NCBI RefSeq assembly: GCF_000719515.1
Contig: NZ_JOGR01000003.1
Coordinates: 372,001 to 436,000, forward strand
Source of the DNA: Glycomyces sp. NRRL B-16210
GTDB lineage: Bacteria > Actinomycetota > Actinomycetes > Mycobacteriales > Micromonosporaceae
DNA length: 64,000 bases
Direction of reading: 5' to 3'
Shown here: in pieces, positions 1 to 8,755 of the stretch
Numbering within the stretch: the first letter of the stretch is position 1
Layout of the letters: each line of letters starts with the position of its first letter
Notes under the pieces: model-generated
Database searches by the model: none
The model's input: only the letters and a program-made list of their open reading frames with translations
Told to the model about the DNA's origin: nothing
Program-made: the position numbers and the translations under genes

Positions 1-503
1 AACCCGTCGCCGTCCCGGTTGACCGGCACGTTCAACCACGGTTCGGGCTTCTCGTAGCCGGTGACCTCGGTGCCGTCGAACTCCACGACGTTCACCGCCG
101 TGTCGGTCTCGACGAGGTAGCCCATCTCCAGGCGCGACACGTTGATCGGCTCCTCGTACCCGATCGGCACGCCGTTCCCCTGCTCGTTGAGGATCACGTA
201 CTCGCCGTCGTCCTGGACCACGAACTCCATCGCGAACTCGTCGCGGGCCTCGACCACGCTCGTGTCGCCCGCGACCGGGCCGTCATCGGCCCCGGTCGCG
301 AACCAGGGCTGCCACACGAAGGCCGCGGCGCCCAGGACGACCAGGCTCGCGCCGCTCGCGGCTGCGCCCGCGCGCCTGCGGCGGCGGATGCGCCCGGCCC
401 CGGCGATGGCCGCGTCGGCCAGGCCCGGCTCGTCGTAGACGGGGGCGGCGTCGGCGATGTCGGAGAGGCCGCGGCGCAGAAGGGATTCGATGTCCCCGCT
501 CAC
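1..503 (-). CDS. anti-sigma-like single-pass membrane protein (partial, C-terminus beyond window)
   Basis: The gene starts at a GTG at 503 and runs off the left edge, leaving about 167 residues. The N-terminal 45 residues are polar and end in an Arg-rich stretch. One membrane segment follows at about residues 47-64, and then a polar part presumably outside the cell. The start overlaps the stop of the sigma-factor gene by 4 nt (GTGA), so the two are translationally coupled. In actinobacteria, SigE-family sigma genes are commonly followed by a membrane protein of this layout that may restrain the sigma factor. No zinc-binding anti-sigma motif (HxxxCxxC) is visible, so the anti-sigma role rests on context only. 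Confidence 0.7.
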   Translation of the reverse strand, partial: MSGDIESLLRRGLSDIADAAPVYDEPGLADAAIAGAGRIRRRRRAGAAASGASLVVLGAAAFVWQPWFATGADDGPVAGDTSVVEARDEFAMEFVVQDDGEYVILNEQGNGVPIGYEEPINVSRLEMGYLVETDTAVNVVEFDGTEVTGYEKPEPWLNVPVNRDGDG

Positions 504-1045
504 GCGGCCTCCCGCGTTTCCATCGACAGTCCCAGCGCGGCCGACGGGGTCCCGAGGCGCTTGCGCAGGCCCGCGAGCGCCCGGGAGGCCTGGCTCTTGA
601 CGGTGCCGACCGAGATGCCGAGGAGTTCGGCGATCTGCGGGTCCGTGCGGTGCTCGTAGTAGCGGAGGACGAGGACCGCGCGCTGGCGCTTGGGGAGGGC
701 GGCGATGTGGCGCCACATGGCGTCGCGCATCGCGGTGTGCTCGGTGAAGTCGCGGGAGAGGTCGGGGCGGTCCTCGAAGACCTCGGTGGGCTTCTCGCGG
801 TTGGAGCGCTTGCGCCACCAGGAGGCGTTGGTGTTGTAGAGGATCCGACGGGCATAGGCGTCGACCGAATCAGTGGTCCTGATCCGGCCCCACGCCAGGT
901 AGGTCTTCGTCAAGGTCGTCTGCACCAGGTCCTCCGCTGTCGCCCAGTTCCCCGTCAGGAGATACGCCGCACGGTGCAGCGCGGCCGAGCGCGCCGCCAC
1001 GTACTCGCGGAACTCCTCGTCCTGGGACGATTTGGCCTCGCTCAC
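500..1045 (-). CDS. SigE-family RNA polymerase sigma-70 factor (ECF type)
   Basis: 181 residues. Region 2 lies at about residues 10-75, with the ECF-typical LLTGNWATAEDLVQ stretch and the following W/Y-rich helix. Region 4 at about 110-165 carries the helix-turn-helix AELLGISVGTVKSQASRAL, which binds the -35 element. The GTG start at 1045 is chosen because GGGAG sits just upstream and the family begins near here; a longer reading to 1273 adds low-complexity sequence without homology. A TATACT hexamer at 1163-1168 (minus strand) could be the -10 of its promoter. It forms an operon with the downstream membrane protein. The regulon cannot be told from sequence. Confidence 0.92.
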   Translation of the reverse strand: MSEAKSSQDEEFREYVAARSAALHRAAYLLTGNWATAEDLVQTTLTKTYLAWGRIRTTDSVDAYARRILYNTNASWWRKRSNREKPTEVFEDRPDLSRDFTEHTAMRDAMWRHIAALPKRQRAVLVLRYYEHRTDPQIAELLGISVGTVKSQASRALAGLRKRLGTPSAALGLSMETREAA

Positions 1046-1238
1046 GCGTCTCCCTGGGGGGGTCGAACAACAGACGACATACCCCCGGTGGACGGTTGCC
1101 CCGCAGGGCGGAATTCTGCCAAAAGTTGGGTGTCGTCGGCAACCGAGGGTCGGTAGAAGGTGAGTATACGAAGTATCTGCAATCAGGTGGGTCCCGGCAC
1201 CCGGGGACGCGGCGCACACCATGGACGCGCACGCGAAA

Positions 1239-1264
1239 CACCCGCCGGGCGGTGCCGGCGGGTG
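1239..1264 (-). terminator. hairpin downstream of the PH-domain gene
   Basis: Perfect 10-bp inverted repeat (CACCCGCCGG / CCGGCGGGTG) with a 6-nt loop, 35 nt past the stop of the gene ending at 1299. It has no T-tract, as is common in high-GC actinobacteria. Confidence 0.5.
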
Positions 1265-1298
1265 CGTCAGCACACGTGTCGGATCGAGCCGGTGCGGC

Positions 1299-2123
1299 TC
1301 AGGCGTCGGCGCCCTTGGCGAGGTCGTCCTCGGGGATGAGGTCCTCCTCGGGCTCGGCCTCGCGCTCGTCGACCGCCTCGGGCTCGTACATCTCCTCGCA
1401 CATCTGGAGGTAGAGCTCGTTGGGGTTCGGCAGGTGCGGGACGTTCCGCAGGGCCTGGTCCTGGCCCGCGGACTCGATGATGAACTCGCCGTAGTTGAGC
1501 ATCCGGCCCATCGGCGTCTGGGCGTACTTCATGTCGGTGACGCGCCCGAGCGGCATCATGGCGACCGAGCGGGTGATGACCCCCTGGATGAGCATGATCC
1601 GCTTGTTGGTCAGGATGAACCGGTCCATGTACCAGTCGATGAGCTTCCAGCCCACGAACCCGAGGATGACCAGCCAGGCCAGGACCGTGATCCACAGGGC
1701 GGTGTCCCGGCTGTCGTTGTCCCACCGCGTGAGCAGCCCGGAGGCGAGGCCCATGATGAAGGTCGCGAGCGTCCCGATGACGAACCAGGGCATGAGGTGG
1801 ACCCAGTGGCGGCGCCATTCGCCGCGGTACTTCTCGGTCGGGAAGAGGTAGCGGGCGGAGATGGGGGACGGCACGTCCGGGATCGACGGGGCGCGTGCGC
1901 CCGAGAGCAGGCCTCCGGTGAGGCCGTCGTCGAAGCGGACGCCGTCGATGTCGCTCGCGGCGGTCGCGGGGGCGGCGCCGGCCGTTCCCGAGGAGAACCG
2001 GAACTCGCGCGTGGGGGATTCGGCGCCCGGGGCGGGGCCGTCGGACGGGGCGCGGGGACTGGGGGGTTCCAGCGGCTCGGTGTCCTTGTTGTCCCCCGAG
2101 CCGCCTGCACCGGAATCGGTCAT
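1299..2123 (-). CDS. PH domain-containing membrane protein (bPH2/DUF304-like)
   Basis: 274 residues. The first ~100 residues are Pro/Ser/Gly-rich and disordered. Two membrane segments lie at about 113-134 and 144-165. A bacterial PH-like (YdbS/bPH2) domain follows, marked by DRFILTNKRIMLIQG and MMPLGRVTDMKY. The last ~30 residues are very acidic. These domains are found in membrane proteins of mostly unknown function, some linked to stress or envelope biology. A 54-residue membrane peptide lies just upstream on the same strand and probably shares the transcript. The start at 2123 is the only sensible ATG for the disordered head; the precise role is unknown. Confidence 0.85.
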   Translation of the reverse strand: MTDSGAGGSGDNKDTEPLEPPSPRAPSDGPAPGAESPTREFRFSSGTAGAAPATAASDIDGVRFDDGLTGGLLSGARAPSIPDVPSPISARYLFPTEKYRGEWRRHWVHLMPWFVIGTLATFIMGLASGLLTRWDNDSRDTALWITVLAWLVILGFVGWKLIDWYMDRFILTNKRIMLIQGVITRSVAMMPLGRVTDMKYAQTPMGRMLNYGEFIIESAGQDQALRNVPHLPNPNELYLQMCEEMYEPEAVDEREAEPEEDLIPEDDLAKGADA

Positions 2124-2136
2124 GGTGCCGCCGTCG

Positions 2137-2301
2137 TCAGGTCACGAGGTTCGTGAAGAACGCCGCGAAACCGTTGGCGGCATCGAGGATTCCACCGGCG
2201 AGGTTTCCGACCACATCGCTGGCTTCACTCGGCCTGAAGGCTACAAAGAACACCAGGAACGCAAGTCCGCCCCAAGTCAGAAACTTCTTCAACTTCCTCA
2301 C
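2137..2301 (-). CDS. small single-pass membrane protein, unknown function
   Basis: About 54 residues. It starts with a basic patch (MRKLKKFLTWG), then one hydrophobic segment (GLAFLVFFVAF), then an amphipathic alanine/glycine-rich tail. Small proteins of this shape are common in actinobacteria. The stop is 13 nt from the start of the PH-domain gene, so the two probably form an operon. The start is uncertain: GTG at 2301 has GGGAGG only one base away, while an in-frame TTG nine bases further in has GTGAGG at good spacing. Confidence 0.65.
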   Translation of the reverse strand: MRKLKKFLTWGGLAFLVFFVAFRPSEASDVVGNLAGGILDAANGFAAFFTNLVT

Positions 2302-2698
2302 CCCTCCCGTCAAGGGTCCTGGCCGATCGTTCGTCTGGCGCAGGCTTGCACGAGTCTACCGTACGAGCATGACTCGGCTTTCAGTTTTGTATGGGCCCCT
2401 TCGGTGTGAACCGAGCGGCCGCCCCGGGACGGGGCGTCGCCTCGCGGTTCCGCCGTGGCCCGACTCCGCCTGTTCACCAGCGGAACAACCTATTCGCTTA
2501 TGCCTCCGGGGAGCTTACCCCAAGTCACCCACCATTGGCTCAATGTAGGCGCAACGCCCACCTCGACCCCATGGAAGCGTCCGGTATCCGACACTCGCCG
2601 ATTCGGCAAGCGATCCACGCCGACCGCCGGCTTCTAGAGTGCCACTCGGGTGCGACGTTCGGGGGCCCGCCCCGGGTCGGATTTCGGACGCGGGCGCC
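2302..2698. other. intergenic region, no gene seen
   Basis: About 400 nt that are less GC-rich than the neighbours, with no frame showing coding-like third-position bias. It probably holds the promoter of the small membrane gene; a minus-strand TAGACT (revcomp of bases near 2355) is a possible -10. Nothing else is recognised. Confidence 0.4.
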
Positions 2699-3382
2699 TC
2701 AGGCGGTCGGGCGCTGCCCGAACACGTGTTCCCTCACCCAGGCGTGCAAGGCGATCCCGCTGGCCACGCCCGCGTTGATCGAGCGGGTCGATCCGAATTG
2801 GGTGATCGAGCAGACCATCGCGCAGGCCTCGCGCACCGGTTCGGACAGTCCCGGGCCCTCCTGGCCGAAGACCAGGACCGCGTGCCGCGGCAGCGAGGTG
2901 GTCTCGATCGGGACCGATCCGGGCAGGTTGTCGATGCCGACGACCGCCAGGCCCTCGGCGGCGGCCCAGGCCACGAACGCCTCGACGCTCGCGTGGTGCT
3001 CGACGTGCTGGTAGCGGTCGGTGACCATCGCGCCGCGGCGGTTCCAGCGGCGCTTGCCGACGATGTGGACGGACTTGGCGAGGAAGGCGTTGGCGTTGCG
3101 CACGACGGTGCCGATGTTGAAGTCGTGCTGCCAGTTCTCGATGGCCACGTGGAAGTCGTGGCGGCGGGCGTCGAGGTCGGCCACGACGGCCTCGCGGCGC
3201 CAGTAGCGGTACCGGTCGACCACGTTGCGCCGGTCCCCCAGGCGCAGCAGCTCGGGGTCGTAGCGCTCGTCGTCGGGCGGCGGGCCCTCCCAGGGGCCGA
3301 CGCCGACGGTCTCGCCGGTGTGCGCGGCGTCCTCGACCTCGTCCGGGCGCGCGTCCTCGGCGAAGGCGTTCTCGTCAGTCAC
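2699..3382 (-). CDS. SpoU/TrmH-family RNA 2'-O-ribose methyltransferase
   Basis: 227 residues from the GTG at 3382. All three SpoU (SPOUT) motifs are present: NIGTVVRNANAF near residues 85-96 (motif 1, catalytic Arg), VLVFGQEGPGLS near 175-186 (motif 2), and STRSINAGVASGIALHAW near the C-terminus (motif 3, the knotted SAM site). The family methylates tRNA or rRNA ribose 2'-OH using SAM; which RNA is the target cannot be told. About 70 residues precede the catalytic domain and are mostly acidic. A longer reading to 3577 adds Arg/Gly-rich sequence without support. No clear ribosome-binding site precedes the GTG, so the mRNA may be leaderless. Confidence 0.9.
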   Translation of the reverse strand: MTDENAFAEDARPDEVEDAAHTGETVGVGPWEGPPPDDERYDPELLRLGDRRNVVDRYRYWRREAVVADLDARRHDFHVAIENWQHDFNIGTVVRNANAFLAKSVHIVGKRRWNRRGAMVTDRYQHVEHHASVEAFVAWAAAEGLAVVGIDNLPGSVPIETTSLPRHAVLVFGQEGPGLSEPVREACAMVCSITQFGSTRSINAGVASGIALHAWVREHVFGQRPTA

Positions 3383-3790
3383 GCCGACTATTGGAGCACA
3401 GGTCCCGACGCCGCCACCGGGCTCGGCGGCCGGGCGCGCGCACCGTCCTCGCAGGACACCGCCGGGCATGGCGCCGCCCCGGCGGCTACGGGGGAAACCG
3501 ACCGGGGCGACTCGGAACATATTAGCCACCGGTCGTCTGCGATCGGGCACACACCCGACTGAATTCCCTTGCCGCATAAGGAAATCGGGTCTTTAGGCGC
3601 CCCGTGTCACTCAGGCCTCGCACTGCTTTGGAGACACTCGCGCGCGGGCGAGGGAGCGGCGTTGCGAGCTCCGATCACACGTGCGGAAAGGCGGCGTGGG
3701 CGCCCGTCGGTCGACGCAGGGCCGGGCGGTCACGCGCGCAGGGAGGCCTTGCCCACTACCCCGAGGCCTTCGCCCCCGGCGGCGGCGGGC
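3383..3790. other. intergenic region, no gene seen
   Basis: About 400 nt between the acetoacetyl-CoA synthetase stop and the SpoU methyltransferase start, both on the minus strand. The only structure noted is an imperfect hairpin at about 3554-3589 (CCCGA...TCGGG outer arms, TTCCCTT/AAGGAA inner arms). It should contain the promoter of the methyltransferase gene. No coding signal was seen on either strand. Confidence 0.4.
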
Positions 3791-5716
3791 TCACGCGCGC
3801 AGGAAGGCCTTGAGGGCGGCGGGGTCGGCGAGGGCGTCCTTGGCGATGGCCTCGTCGGGCTCGGCGCCTTTGAGGATCTTCTTGACCGGGACCTCGACCT
3901 TCTTGCCGCTGAGCGTGCGCGGGATCGCGGGGACCTGCCGCACCTCGTCGGGCACGTGCCGCGGCGAGAGCTGCTCGCGCAGGGCCGCGGTGATCCGCCG
4001 CCGCAGGTCATCGTCGAGGTCGGCGCCCTCGACGCAGGCGACGTAGAGCAGCAGGCGGTCCTGGCCGGGATCGTCGAGGTGGACCACGAGGGAGTCGGCG
4101 ACGCCTTCGACGGCTTCGACCACGGCGTAGAACTCGGAGGTGCCCATGCGCACCCCGCCGCGGTTGAGGGTCGCGTCGCTGCGGCCGGAGATGACCGCCG
4201 AGCCGCGGTCGGTGATGGTGATCCAGTCGCCGTGGCGCCAGATCCCGGGGAAGTCGGTGAGGTAGGTGTCCCGGTAGCGGTGCTTGAGCGGGTCGCCCCA
4301 CAGCCCGACGGGCATCGAGGGCATCGGGGAGGCGATGACGAGTTCGCCCTCGCGGCCGATCCCGGGGCGGCCCTCGGGGTCGAAGGACTGCACGTCGGCG
4401 CCCAGGCACCGGCACGACAGCTCGCCGCGCCAGACCGGGACGGTGGGGACGCCGCCGATGAAGCCGGTGCACAGGTCGGTGCCGCCCGAAAGCGACTGAA
4501 GCTGCGCGGTGGGGCTGATCTGCTCGTACACGTAGTCGAAGCCGACCGCCGGGAGCGGCGCGCCGGTCGATCCGATGCCGCGCAGCCTCGAGAGGTCCGC
4601 CTCCTCCTTGGGTTTGACGCCGCGGGCGCGGCAGGCCATGAGGAAGGGGGCGCTGGTGCCGAAGTAGGTGGCGCCGGACTCCTCGGCGAGGCGCCACATG
4701 CCGGCCGGGTCGGGCATCCCGTCGAACAGGATCACGCCGGCGCCGACGATCGGCGCGGACACGAGGTAGTTCCACATCATCCAGCCGGTGGTGGAGTACC
4801 AGAAGAACCGGTCGCCGACGCCGAGGTCGTGGTGGAGGGCGTGCATCTTGGCGTGCTCGATCCCCATGCCGCCGTGGGAGTGGACGATGGCCTTCGGCAG
4901 GCCCGTGGTGCCCGAGGAGTAGAGGATGTAGAGCGGGTGGTCGAAGGTGAGCCGCTCGAAGTCGACCCCTTCGTCGTAGGCGCAGAACCGGTCCCAGGTC
5001 TCGCCTTCGGCCTCGCCGGTCCCCAGGTAGGGAACGGTGACGACCGCGCTGAGGCCTTCGAGGCCGCGCACGACGCGCTTGAGGTCGGCGGTGCGGTCGA
5101 TGGACTTGGGGCCGTACTTGTAGCCGTCGACGGCGACGAGCACCTTCGGCTCGATCTGCGCGAAGCGGTCGAGGACGGCCTTGGCGCCGAACTCGGGGGC
5201 GCAGCTGGAGAAGACCGCGCCGAGGCTGGCGGTGGCGAGCATGAGCGCGAAGGTCTCGGGGATGTTCGGCATCCACGCCGCGACGCGGTCGCCGCGGTGG
5301 ACGCCGTGGGCGACGAGCCCGGCGCGGGCACGGGCGACGGCCTCGCGCAGGTCGCCGAGGGTCCACTCGACCGTCTCGCGGGTGTCGGAGTAGGCGCGCA
5401 CGAGCACGTCGTCCTCGGCCACGCCCGGGGCGGTGAGCACGGCGCGCGCGTAGTTGAAGGTCTCGTCGGGGAACCAGACGGTGTCGGGCATCGACTCGTC
5501 GGCGAGGACCCGGTGCTCGGGGACGGTCTCGCCCAGGCCGAAGTACTCCCAGAGGGCGCCCCAGAACGGGCGCAGATGCTCGACCGAGTACTGCCACAGA
5601 GCGGGGTAGGAGGTGAGGTCGCGCTCCTCCCGGCGCGACAGCCACTGGCTGAAGCGCCCGATGTTGGTCGTCTCCACCGCGTCCGGCCGCGGCAGCCAAA
5701 GCACCTCGTTGGTCAC
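3791..5716 (-). CDS. aacS: acetoacetyl-CoA synthetase (acetoacetate--CoA ligase)
   Basis: 641 residues, the usual length for this family and similar to acetyl-CoA synthetase. It should convert acetoacetate, ATP and CoA to acetoacetyl-CoA in the cytosol, feeding ketone bodies or leucine breakdown products into central metabolism. The N-terminal cap domain is present. The AMP-binding P-loop ILYSSGTTGLPKAIVH lies at about residue 262-277, the DWITITDRGS hinge region near 500, and the C-terminal catalytic lysine in the RTLSGKKVE context near 605. GTG at 5716 is preceded by GGGAGGCG at good spacing. The ligand-pocket region NIPETFALMLA fits acetoacetyl-CoA synthetases better than acetyl-CoA synthetases. 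It looks monocistronic. Confidence 0.93.
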   Translation of the reverse strand: MTNEVLWLPRPDAVETTNIGRFSQWLSRREERDLTSYPALWQYSVEHLRPFWGALWEYFGLGETVPEHRVLADESMPDTVWFPDETFNYARAVLTAPGVAEDDVLVRAYSDTRETVEWTLGDLREAVARARAGLVAHGVHRGDRVAAWMPNIPETFALMLATASLGAVFSSCAPEFGAKAVLDRFAQIEPKVLVAVDGYKYGPKSIDRTADLKRVVRGLEGLSAVVTVPYLGTGEAEGETWDRFCAYDEGVDFERLTFDHPLYILYSSGTTGLPKAIVHSHGGMGIEHAKMHALHHDLGVGDRFFWYSTTGWMMWNYLVSAPIVGAGVILFDGMPDPAGMWRLAEESGATYFGTSAPFLMACRARGVKPKEEADLSRLRGIGSTGAPLPAVGFDYVYEQISPTAQLQSLSGGTDLCTGFIGGVPTVPVWRGELSCRCLGADVQSFDPEGRPGIGREGELVIASPMPSMPVGLWGDPLKHRYRDTYLTDFPGIWRHGDWITITDRGSAVISGRSDATLNRGGVRMGTSEFYAVVEAVEGVADSLVVHLDDPGQDRLLLYVACVEGADLDDDLRRRITAALREQLSPRHVPDEVRQVPAIPRTLSGKKVEVPVKKILKGAEPDEAIAKDALADPAALKAFLRA

Positions 5717-5860
5717 GATCGCCTCCCGATTTCCACAACTTTGTGGCCCACAGCACTATCGTGGCACGACTCGGGTTCGGTGCCCGCCTCGGGGGAACCC
5801 CGGACGGACCGGTTTCAGCGGTTTCGCCCGATTGCGGCGGACGGTCCGTGACGAAGGTCG

Positions 5861-7174
5861 CTACGCGGCCGTCAGCTCGTCCTCGATGTACCGCTCGCGG
5901 GTGACGTACAGGCCCGCGGCGAACAGGGCGACCGCCAGGGCCGCGAGGAGGCCGAACGGGACCGACCAGGAGCCGGTGAGGCCGAAGACCCAGCCGACGG
6001 CCAGCGGGCCCGTCCCCGCGATGAGGTAGCCGCCGGACTGCGCGAACGAGGAGAGCGCGCTCGTGCCGCCGGGGGTGCGCGCCCGCAGCCCGAACAGGGT
6101 CAGGATCAGCGGGAACACCGAGGTGCCGATGCCCAGCAGCGCCATCCACAGCCAGGTGAGCGGCCCGCCGCCGTCGAGCCAGAGGCCCGCGATCGCCGGC
6201 GGGTAGCAGGCCATGAGGATGAGGAACACCGGGCGCGGGCCCCACCGGACGGTGAGCATCGGGACGACCACCGAGACGGGGATCTGCACGACCGTGAGCA
6301 GTCCCAGCATGGCCCCGGCGGCGGCCGCGTCCATCCCGTCGAAGGCGAGGATCGTGGTCGTCCAGCCCATGAGGATGTAGGCGATGGCCGACTGCGCCCC
6401 GAAGGCCAGCAGCATCATCCAGGCCAGGCGCGAGTGCCGGACCCCGCGCAGGCGGGTGATCGGCAGGACCCCTGCGGCGGCCGCACCCGGGTGCCACAGC
6501 AGCCACGGGACGATCGCGACGAGCGCCGGGAGCGCCCAGACCGCCAGAGCGATCCGCCAGTCGTCGAGGAGGTGCTCGATGGGCGCGGTGGCCCCGGCGG
6601 CGACGGCCGTGCCCACGGCGAGGGTGGTGGAGTACAGGGTGGTCATGACCCCGATGCGGCCGGGGAAGTAGCGCTTGACGATGACCGGGATCGCGACGTT
6701 GCCGATAGCTCCGGCGGCGAGGGCCAGGAGGCTGAACAGCAGGAAGAGCGCGGTGCTCGGGGCCCAGGCGCGGGCGACGAGGCCGACGCCCATGGCCAGG
6801 AGCGCGCCGGTGAGGAGGGCGCGGGGGCCGAAGCGGCGGGCCAGGCGCGGGGCGAGCGCGCCGAGGCCGGCGAAGGCGAGGACGGGGAGGGTGGTGAGGA
6901 GTCCGGCGACGGTCTCGGACATGCCGAGGCCGGTGCGCACTTCGGCGAGGATCGCGCCGACGCTGGTGACGGCGGTGCGGAAGTTGAAGGCGGCGAGGAC
7001 GACTCCGGCGACGAGCATCCAGCCCATGGCGGCCGCGGCGCGGACGCCTTCGCGCGGTTCGGCGGTCTCGGCGTGCGGGGTGGGTTCGGGGGTCTCGCCG
7101 GGGTGGGGTTCGGTCGGTCGTGCCGCCGCGGTCCGTGTGGCGTCGTCTTCGGCCTGGGCGGCTTCGGTCGTCAC
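5861..7174 (-). CDS. MFS transporter, CynX/NimT family
   Basis: 437 residues with about 12 membrane segments after a ~50-residue polar head. The first segment ends in AAFNFRTAVTSVG and is followed by a cytoplasmic RRFGPRALL loop typical of the CynX/NimT (cyanate/2-nitroimidazole transporter-like) branch of the major facilitator superfamily. The substrate is unknown; many relatives are simply annotated as MFS. GTG at 7174 has AAGGAG eight bases upstream. It is divergent from a GntR/FadR regulator, and the shared intergenic region carries a perfect palindrome. The regulator therefore probably controls this transporter, which would import or export the regulator's ligand. Confidence 0.85.
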   Translation of the reverse strand: MTTEAAQAEDDATRTAAARPTEPHPGETPEPTPHAETAEPREGVRAAAAMGWMLVAGVVLAAFNFRTAVTSVGAILAEVRTGLGMSETVAGLLTTLPVLAFAGLGALAPRLARRFGPRALLTGALLAMGVGLVARAWAPSTALFLLFSLLALAAGAIGNVAIPVIVKRYFPGRIGVMTTLYSTTLAVGTAVAAGATAPIEHLLDDWRIALAVWALPALVAIVPWLLWHPGAAAAGVLPITRLRGVRHSRLAWMMLLAFGAQSAIAYILMGWTTTILAFDGMDAAAAGAMLGLLTVVQIPVSVVVPMLTVRWGPRPVFLILMACYPPAIAGLWLDGGGPLTWLWMALLGIGTSVFPLILTLFGLRARTPGGTSALSSFAQSGGYLIAGTGPLAVGWVFGLTGSWSVPFGLLAALAVALFAAGLYVTRERYIEDELTAA

Positions 7175-7311
7175 GCGGACGGCTCCTTACGGGCTCGGGA
7201 GGCGGCCGGCGGCGCGGTGGGCGACCGCCGTGCGGCCCGCACACGTGTGCGGTCGGCCGCGCGCCGCAGTGGCTCGCGGACCGTGCCGGGTGTGCCGGGA
7301 TAGGATCGTGT

Positions 7312-7330
7312 CAATTCATGGGATGAATTG
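7312..7330. promoter_or_regulatory. palindromic operator candidate between MFS and GntR genes
   Basis: CAATTCAT-GGG-ATGAATTG: perfect 8-bp arms around a 3-nt centre, AT-rich in a very GC-rich setting. It lies 138 nt upstream of the MFS start and 122 nt upstream of the GntR start, where an autoregulatory site would be expected. Binding by the adjacent GntR protein is inferred. Confidence 0.55.
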
Positions 7331-7452
7331 GCGGCCTGTCAACGGTATCGCGGCGGCTGTCTGCTTTAATCCTTCTAGTGTTGGGAAACACGCACACCCC
7401 TGGCGGGCCCCGGCCGGCCGTGAAAGCGCTCCGGAGAGGTCAGGTCCGCACA

Positions 7453-8121
7453 GTGGCACTGCAGTCGACACGCAAATCCGCCCTCGTCGATCAGGTGATC
7501 GAACAACTGCGCCAGCAGATCAGCGACGGCGAATGGGGCCTCGGCTCGCGCATCCCCACCGAGAGCGAACTGGCCGAGCTCCTCGGCGTCGGCCGCAACA
7601 CCATCCGCGAAGGCGTCCGCGCGCTCGCCCACGCCGGGCTCCTGGAGATCCGCCAGGGCGCCGGGACCTTCGTCGTCGGCCGCAGCGAGGTCACCGCCGC
7701 CGTGCGCCGCCGCATCGCCGCCAGCCCCGCCTCCGACGCCATGGAGGTCCGCCGCGGCCTCGAGGTCGAGGCCTCCCGCCTGGCCGCGCAGCGCCGCGAC
7801 GAGGCCGACATCACCCGCCTGCGGATCCTCCTGGCCGAGCGCGAGGCGACCCACGAGGTCGGCGACACCGAATCGTTCATCGCCGCCGACATCGCCCTCC
7901 ACCAGGCCATCGCCGAGGCCAGCCACAACAAGCTCCTCGCCGAGCTGTACACCGAGCTGGCCGACTCGCTGCGCGAGACCGTGCGCGCCGCGATCGGCGA
8001 GGACCTCGCCGAGGACCCCCACATCGACCACACGCGCGCGGTCGAGGCGATCATCGCCGGGGACGCCGACCTCGCCGCCGCCGAGACCGCCGCGTACCTG
8101 CGCCTGCTCATCGACGACTGA
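7453..8121 (+). CDS. FadR/GntR-family transcriptional regulator (FCD domain)
   Basis: 222 residues from the GTG at 7453. The N-terminal winged helix-turn-helix spans about residues 8-75; IPTESELAELLGVGRNTIRE is the classic GntR recognition unit and GAGTFV marks the wing. The C-terminal FCD ligand domain is at about 95-215, with metal-binding candidates in the DIALHQAIAEASHN region and a later HTRAVEAI histidine. Members sense small carboxylates, often through a bound metal. It is divergent from the CynX-type transporter, and a palindrome at 7312-7330 is the likely operator. A longer reading from 7378 is possible but lacks family support. The stop lies 130 nt before the Rrf2 gene. Confidence 0.88.
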   Translation: MALQSTRKSALVDQVIEQLRQQISDGEWGLGSRIPTESELAELLGVGRNTIREGVRALAHAGLLEIRQGAGTFVVGRSEVTAAVRRRIAASPASDAMEVRRGLEVEASRLAAQRRDEADITRLRILLAEREATHEVGDTESFIAADIALHQAIAEASHNKLLAELYTELADSLRETVRAAIGEDLAEDPHIDHTRAVEAIIAGDADLAAAETAAYLRLLIDD

Positions 8122-8251
8122 GACCGCGCCGCCCGGCGCCCGCGACCGAGCCGCGCACCGCACCGGCGGCCCCGAGGCGAGTTGGAAGCCGCTTTCGGGA
8201 GATAGAGTCGAGGCAGCCGCCTCGAACGGCGTCAACCCGAATGGAGTCCTC

Positions 8252-8710
8252 ATGCGCCTGTCCGCCCGCGTCGACTACGCACTGCGAGCCGCGGTGGCCC
8301 TCGCCGGCTACGGAGAGCGGTGGGTATCGGCCGAGCAGATCGCCGAGGACCAGGGCATCCCCCGCAAGTTCCTCGAGTCGATCCTCCTCCAGCTGCGCCG
8401 CGGCGGCATCGCCGCCTCCAAGCGCGGCTCCGAAGGCGGCCACCAGCTCGCGCGCCCCGGCGACACGATCAGCCTCGCCGACGTCATCCGCGCCGTCGAC
8501 GGCCCGCTCGTCGGCGTCCGCGGCGAACGTCCCGAGGAGGTCCCCTACTCCGGGACCGCGACCGCGCTGACGAACGTGTGGATCGCCCTGCGCGTCTCCG
8601 AGCGCAACATCCTCGAATCGGTGTCCCTCGCGGCCGTCGCGGGCGACGACCTGCCGACCTCGGTGACCAAGCTCCTCGAAGACCCCGACGCCTGGGTCAT
8701 CCGTGACTGA
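8252..8710 (+). CDS. Rrf2-family transcriptional regulator lacking Fe-S cysteines
   Basis: 152 residues. The winged helix-turn-helix occupies the first ~80 residues (RVDYALRAAVAL, IPRKFLESILLQLRRGGI, SKRGSEGGHQLARP), which is the standard Rrf2 pattern. The region that carries three cysteines in IscR, NsrR and RsrR (about residues 85-110) has none, and the whole protein has no cysteine. It therefore cannot bind the usual [2Fe-2S] or [4Fe-4S] cluster, and belongs with the cluster-free CymR-like group. The regulated genes are not evident. The YihY/BrkB gene starts 46 nt downstream, apparently from its own promoter. Confidence 0.88.
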   Translation: MRLSARVDYALRAAVALAGYGERWVSAEQIAEDQGIPRKFLESILLQLRRGGIAASKRGSEGGHQLARPGDTISLADVIRAVDGPLVGVRGERPEEVPYSGTATALTNVWIALRVSERNILESVSLAAVAGDDLPTSVTKLLEDPDAWVIRD

Positions 8711-8755
8711 CGCGTCGGGACCTCGGGGCGCGGGCGGCTCTGCCAGAATCGGTGC

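Noticed and set aside
4008..7244. 1078-codon minus-strand frame overlapping two genes
   Set aside because: Arg/Pro-rich shadow frame crossing the acetoacetyl-CoA synthetase and MFS genes.
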